Notes under the pieces: generated by a model
Told to the model about the DNA's origin: nothing
The model's database searches: none
The model's input: the letters and a program-made list of their open reading frames with translations, nothing else
Position numbers and translations under genes: made by a program
From: Oscillospiraceae bacterium
GTDB lineage: Bacteria; Bacillota; Clostridia; Oscillospirales; Oscillospiraceae
Length of the DNA stretch: 44,341 bases
NCBI GenBank assembly: GCA_902767915.1
Contig: CACXJE010000027.1
Span: forward strand, 1 to 44,341
Reading direction: 5' to 3'
In this document: positions 41,213 to 44,341 of the stretch, in pieces
How the letters are laid out: the number at the start of each line of letters is the position of its first letter
Numbering within the stretch: the first letter of the stretch is position 1

Positions 41213-42049
41213 ATGGCACTGAAAACGTTTAAGCCTTATACCCCTGCCAGAAGAAACATGACCGTTTCTGCTTTCGAGGGCGTAGATAAGAAGGCAAAGC
41301 CCGAGCGCGGCCTGGTTGAGACTTTGAAGAAGCATTCCGGTCGCAACAGCTATGGCCACATCACCGTCCGTCATCACGGCGGCGGCAACAAGCGCAAGTA
41401 CCGCATCGTCGACTTCCGCAGAGACAAGCTGGATATGCCGGCTACCGTTCTCCGCCTGGAGTACGACCCCAACCGCACCGCTTATATCGCCCTGGTGGAA
41501 TATGAAGACGGCGAGCGCCGCTACATCCTGGCCCCTGTGGGTCTGAAGGAAGGCGACAAGGTCGTTTCCTCCGCCGCTGCCGATATCAAGCCCGGCAACA
41601 CCCTTCCCATTGCCAACATCCCTGTTGGTACTGTGATTCACAACATCGAGCTTCAGCCCGGCCGCGGCGGCCAGCTGGTCCGGTCCGCCGGCGCAGCTGC
41701 CCAGCTGATGGCCAAGGAAGGCGATCTGGCCCAGGTCAGAATGCCCTCCGGCGAGTTCCGTTATGTGCGGATGAACTGCATGGCCTCCATTGGCCAGGTT
41801 GGCAACCTCGAGAACGCCAACATCCACATCGGTAAGGCCGGCCGTACCCGTCACATGGGTATCCGTCCCACCGTCCGCGGCTCTGTCATGAACCCCAACG
41901 ACCACCCCCACGGCGGTGGCGAGGGCCGCGCACCTGTTGGCCGTCCCGGCCCTGTGACTCCTTGGGGCAAGCCCGCCATGGGCCTGAAGACCCGGAAGGC
42001 TAAGAACCGGACCAACAAGTTCATCATCAAGCGCAGAAACAGCAAGTAA
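41213..42049 (+). CDS. rplB: 50S ribosomal protein L2
   Basis: L2 is needed for subunit joining and peptidyl-transferase assembly. The 278-residue protein has [20 protein letters not shown] at the start, [18 protein letters not shown], and the signature [15 protein letters not shown] near the end, with the conserved His. AAAAAGGAGCG precedes ATG 41213. Confidence 0.98.
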   Translation: MALKTFKPYTPARRNMTVSAFEGVDKKAKPERGLVETLKKHSGRNSYGHITVRHHGGGNKRKYRIVDFRRDKLDMPATVLRLEYDPNRTAYIALVEYEDGERRYILAPVGLKEGDKVVSSAAADIKPGNTLPIANIPVGTVIHNIELQPGRGGQLVRSAGAAAQLMAKEGDLAQVRMPSGEFRYVRMNCMASIGQVGNLENANIHIGKAGRTRHMGIRPTVRGSVMNPNDHPHGGGEGRAPVGRPGPVTPWGKPAMGLKTRKAKNRTNKFIIKRRNSK

Positions 42050-42063
42050 GGAGGAAATGATTC

Positions 42064-42342
42064 ATGAGCAGAAGCATTAAAAAAGGCCCGTTTGTTGCTC
42101 CCGAGCTGTTCAAGCGCATCGAAGAGCTCAACAAAACCGGCGAAAAGAAAGTCTTGAAGACATGGTCCAGAGCTTCCACCATTTTCCCCTCCTTCGTTGG
42201 ACACACCATCGCTGTGCATGACGGCCGCAAGCATGTGCCCGTCTACGTCACCGAGGATATGGTCGGCCATAAGCTTGGCGAGTTCGTTCCCACCCGGACG
42301 TTCCGCGGCCACTCTGGCTCCAAGACCAGCAATAGCAAGTAA
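42064..42342 (+). CDS. rpsS: 30S ribosomal protein S19
   Basis: S19 binds 16S rRNA in the head with S13. The 92-residue protein starts [20 protein letters not shown] and has the family signature around [20 protein letters not shown] and [23 protein letters not shown] precedes ATG 42064, 14 bases after rplB. Confidence 0.98.
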   Translation: MSRSIKKGPFVAPELFKRIEELNKTGEKKVLKTWSRASTIFPSFVGHTIAVHDGRKHVPVYVTEDMVGHKLGEFVPTRTFRGHSGSKTSNSK

Positions 42343-42356
42343 GGAGGAGAGAAACA

Positions 42357-42692
42357 ATGGAAGCAAGAGCATATCTGAAATTTTTGCGGATCTCTCCCCG
42401 GAAGGTGAAGATCGTCTGCGACCTCATCCGCGGTCAGGACGTCAACACCGCCAGAGCATACCTGCTCCACACTCCCAAGGCGGCCTCTGAGACCATGCTC
42501 AAGGTCCTCAACAGCGCTGTGGCCAACGCCGAGACCAATCACGGTATGGACCGTGAGAAGCTCTACGTTTCCACCGCCGTTGCCGATCCCGGCCCCACGC
42601 TGAAGCGCGGCATGCCGAGAGCCAAGGGCAGCTATAACCGCATTCTCAAGAGAACCACCCACCTCACCATCGGCGTGAGCGAGCGGGAATAA
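42357..42692 (+). CDS. rplV: 50S ribosomal protein L22
   Basis: L22 contributes the beta-hairpin of the exit-tunnel constriction. The 111-residue protein has YLKFLRISPRKVKIVCDLIR near the start and the hairpin with LKRGMPRAKGSYNRILKRTT, then HLTIGV. TAAGGAGGAGAG precedes ATG 42357. Confidence 0.98.
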   Translation: MEARAYLKFLRISPRKVKIVCDLIRGQDVNTARAYLLHTPKAASETMLKVLNSAVANAETNHGMDREKLYVSTAVADPGPTLKRGMPRAKGSYNRILKRTTHLTIGVSERE

Positions 42693-42707
42693 GGCAGGAG
42701 GTACAAT

Positions 42708-43541
42708 ATGGGACAGAAAGTTAACCCCCACGGAGGATTGCGCGTTGGCGTGATCAAGGATTGGGATTCTCGTTGGTACGCCCGCGAGGATAAGGTCGGC
42801 GATCTTCTGGTTGAGGACTACAACATCCGGAAGTACCTGAAGACCAGCCTCTATTCCGCCGGTATCGCCAAGATCGAGATCGAAAGAGACAACACCAAGG
42901 TGAAGATCAACCTGCACTGCTCCCGTCCCGGCGTCGTGATCGGCAAGGGCGGCCAGGAGATCGAGAAGCTCCGCCAGAAGGTGGAGGATATGATCGGCAA
43001 GAAGGTTGCCCTGAATATCATCGAGATCCGCAGCCCCGACCTGAACGCGCAGCTGGTGGCCGAGAACATCGCCGCCCAGCTGGAGAAGAGAATCTCCTTC
43101 CGCCGCGCCATGAAGCAGGCCATGCAGAGAGCGACCCGTCTGGGCGCCAAGGGCATCAAGTGCACCTGCGCCGGCCGTCTCGGCGGCGCTGAGATCGCCC
43201 GCAGCGAGTCCTACCACGAAGGCACCATCCCCCTGCAGACCCTGAGAGCCGACATCGAGTACGGCTTCGCCGAGGCCAACACCACCTACGGCAAGGTCGG
43301 CTGCAAGGTTTGGATCTACAAGGGCGAGGTCCTGAACTCCACCCTGCGTTCCACCACGGTCGAGCAGCCTGCCCGCCGCGACCGCCGCGATGGCGACCGC
43401 CGCGACCGCAGAGACCGCAGACCCTTCAACGGCGAGCGCCGCGACGGCGAGCGTCGTGATCGCAGACCCTTTAACGGCGAGCGCCGCGAGAACAACGGCG
43501 AGCGTCGTCCCTACAACCGTCCGGAAGGAGGCAACCGCTAA
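42708..43541 (+). CDS. rpsC: 30S ribosomal protein S3 with Arg-rich C-terminal extension
   Basis: S3 lines the mRNA entry channel. Residues 1-215 are the normal protein: [20 protein letters not shown], the KH loop [13 protein letters not shown], and [12 protein letters not shown] at the end of the core. The 277-residue product has about 55 extra residues, a disordered tail of repeated blocks such as [10 protein letters not shown] and [10 protein letters not shown]. The tail is encoded by tandem near-repeats (about 43371-43535). Arg/Asp-rich S3 tails occur in some anaerobes; the role is unknown. GCAGGAGG precedes ATG 42708. Confidence 0.96.
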   Translation: MGQKVNPHGGLRVGVIKDWDSRWYAREDKVGDLLVEDYNIRKYLKTSLYSAGIAKIEIERDNTKVKINLHCSRPGVVIGKGGQEIEKLRQKVEDMIGKKVALNIIEIRSPDLNAQLVAENIAAQLEKRISFRRAMKQAMQRATRLGAKGIKCTCAGRLGGAEIARSESYHEGTIPLQTLRADIEYGFAEANTTYGKVGCKVWIYKGEVLNSTLRSTTVEQPARRDRRDGDRRDRRDRRPFNGERRDGERRDRRPFNGERRENNGERRPYNRPEGGNR

Positions 43542-43975
43542 TGTTGATGCCCAAGAGAACCAAGTTCCGCAGAGTTCAGCGCGGCCGCATGAAGGGCGCT
43601 GCCTCCCGCGGCAATAAGGTTGCCTACGGTGAATTCGGCATCCAGGCTCTGGAGCCCGGCTGGATCACCGGCAATCAGATCGAAGCAGCCCGTGTCGCCA
43701 TGACCCGTTACACCAAGCGTGGCGGTAAGGTTTGGATCAAGATTTTCCCCGACAAGCCCGTCTCCAAGAAGGCGCTCGGCGTTCGTATGGGTTCCGGTAA
43801 AGGCGCCCCCGAATACTGGGTTGCAGTCGTGAAGAACCAGAAGGTTATGTTTGAGATCGGCGGCGTAAGCGAGGATGTGGCCCGTGAGGCTCTGCGTCTT
43901 GCGCAGCACAAGCTTCCCATCCGCACCCGGATCATCAAGCGGGAAGAAGCAGAATCTGAGAATGGTGGTGAATAA
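43541..43975 (+). CDS. rplP: 50S ribosomal protein L16
   Basis: L16 helps shape the A-site of the 50S subunit. The 144-residue protein has [20 protein letters not shown] near the start and [22 protein letters not shown] later. Its ATG overlaps the rpsC TAA (TAATG), with GAAGGAGG upstream, so translation is coupled. A second in-frame ATG two codons on is possible. Confidence 0.97.
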   Translation: MLMPKRTKFRRVQRGRMKGAASRGNKVAYGEFGIQALEPGWITGNQIEAARVAMTRYTKRGGKVWIKIFPDKPVSKKALGVRMGSGKGAPEYWVAVVKNQKVMFEIGGVSEDVAREALRLAQHKLPIRTRIIKREEAESENGGE

Positions 43976-43977
43976 CG

Positions 43978-44172
43978 ATGAAGGCAAAAGAATTAAGAGA
44001 AATGACCACCGCTGAGCTGGAAGCCAAGCTGGCCGACCTCAAGAAGGATCTGTTCTTCCTGCGGATGCAGCACGCGACCAATCAGCTTGACAACCCCCTG
44101 AAGATCAACGTTGTCAAGAAGGATATTGCCCGCATCAAGACAGTTATTCGCGAGAAAGAGACCACAATCTGA
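43978..44172 (+). CDS. rpmC: 50S ribosomal protein L29
   Basis: L29 is a small two-helix protein at the tunnel exit. The 64-residue protein starts MKAKELREMTTAELEAKLAD and contains LRMQHATNQLDNPLKIN. It begins three bases after rplP ends, so it is probably read by coupled translation. Confidence 0.97.
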   Translation: MKAKELREMTTAELEAKLADLKKDLFFLRMQHATNQLDNPLKINVVKKDIARIKTVIREKETTI

Positions 44173-44186
44173 GGAGGTAAAGCAAA

Positions 44187-44341
44187 ATGAGTGAAAATAC
44201 AAGAGCTTTCCGCAAGACCAGAGTTGGTAAGGTCCTTTCCGACAAGATGGACAAGACCATCGTAGTGGCTGTGGAAGACAGCGTGGCACATCCGCTGTAC
44301 AAGAAAATCGTTAAGAGAACTTATAAGCTGAAGGCCCACGA
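44187..44341 (+). CDS. rpsQ: 30S ribosomal protein S17, partial
   Basis: The window ends inside this gene. The visible 51 residues start [20 protein letters not shown] and continue [20 protein letters not shown], the standard S17 N-terminal half. GAGGAGGT precedes ATG 44187, 14 bases after rpmC. This is the usual L16-L29-S17 order. Confidence 0.96.
   Translation, partial: MSENTRAFRKTRVGKVLSDKMDKTIVVAVEDSVAHPLYKKIVKRTYKLKAH

Overview
The window looks like chromosome of a strictly anaerobic, fairly GC-rich gut-type Clostridium relative (Oscillospiraceae-like; inferred). The evidence is a class III (oxygen-sensitive) ribonucleotide reductase as the only nrd genes seen, Firmicute-style synteny (gdpP-rplI-dnaB, tilS-ftsH, mrnC, rqcH), a SAM-I riboswitch on metK, GGAGG ribosome sites throughout and an S-layer-homology surface protein. 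No tRNA, rRNA or CRISPR array was recognised.

Layout. 1-3416: nrdG, then nrdD, which is fused to a C-terminal redoxin and is broken by an internal deletion. A helically phased DnaA-box array and a NrdR-like box precede nrdG. 3417-11900: accessory island with dispersed repeats, two small XRE regulators, a serine recombinase, and an operon encoding an SPFH/SHOCT protein, a membrane protein, a HEPN-motif protein, two tiny proteins and an 886-residue zinc ribbon-TIR-transmembrane-lectin-like protein. The island ends in a terminator and a truncated transposase. 11910-14590 (minus strand): ispE, a DUF1015 gene and a DUF378 gene. 14802-22068: gdpP, rplI, dnaB, tilS, ftsH. 22291-30910 (minus strand): a giant multidomain S-layer nucleotidase with a frameshift near its C-terminus. 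31069-37763: SAM riboswitch and metK, a small membrane protein, mrnC, rqcH and an unrecognised 911-residue GTPase-like protein. 37764-38700: repeats and a second XRE module. 38774-44341: the S10 ribosomal protein operon from rpsJ into rpsQ.

The most interesting part is the 5.5-11.5 kb operon. Its last gene has the layout of a Toll-like receptor. A TIR domain with the catalytic-type Glu lies on the predicted cytosolic side of one transmembrane helix. The predicted outer side carries TPR-like repeats and a DUF6273-type lectin-like fold. The ligand-face codons of that fold are almost all NNC, as expected if templated by AAC codons in a diversity-generating retroelement. An SPFH scaffold and an RxxxxH (HEPN) protein precede it, so a membrane immune or sensing system is a reasonable hypothesis. 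No reverse transcriptase or template repeat is in the window.

The second theme is a set of short intergenic repeats: arrays of unrelated seven-base units, and GTAGGG-led variable hairpins. Two of these have become coding sequence, in the nrdD linker and the ispE N-terminus.
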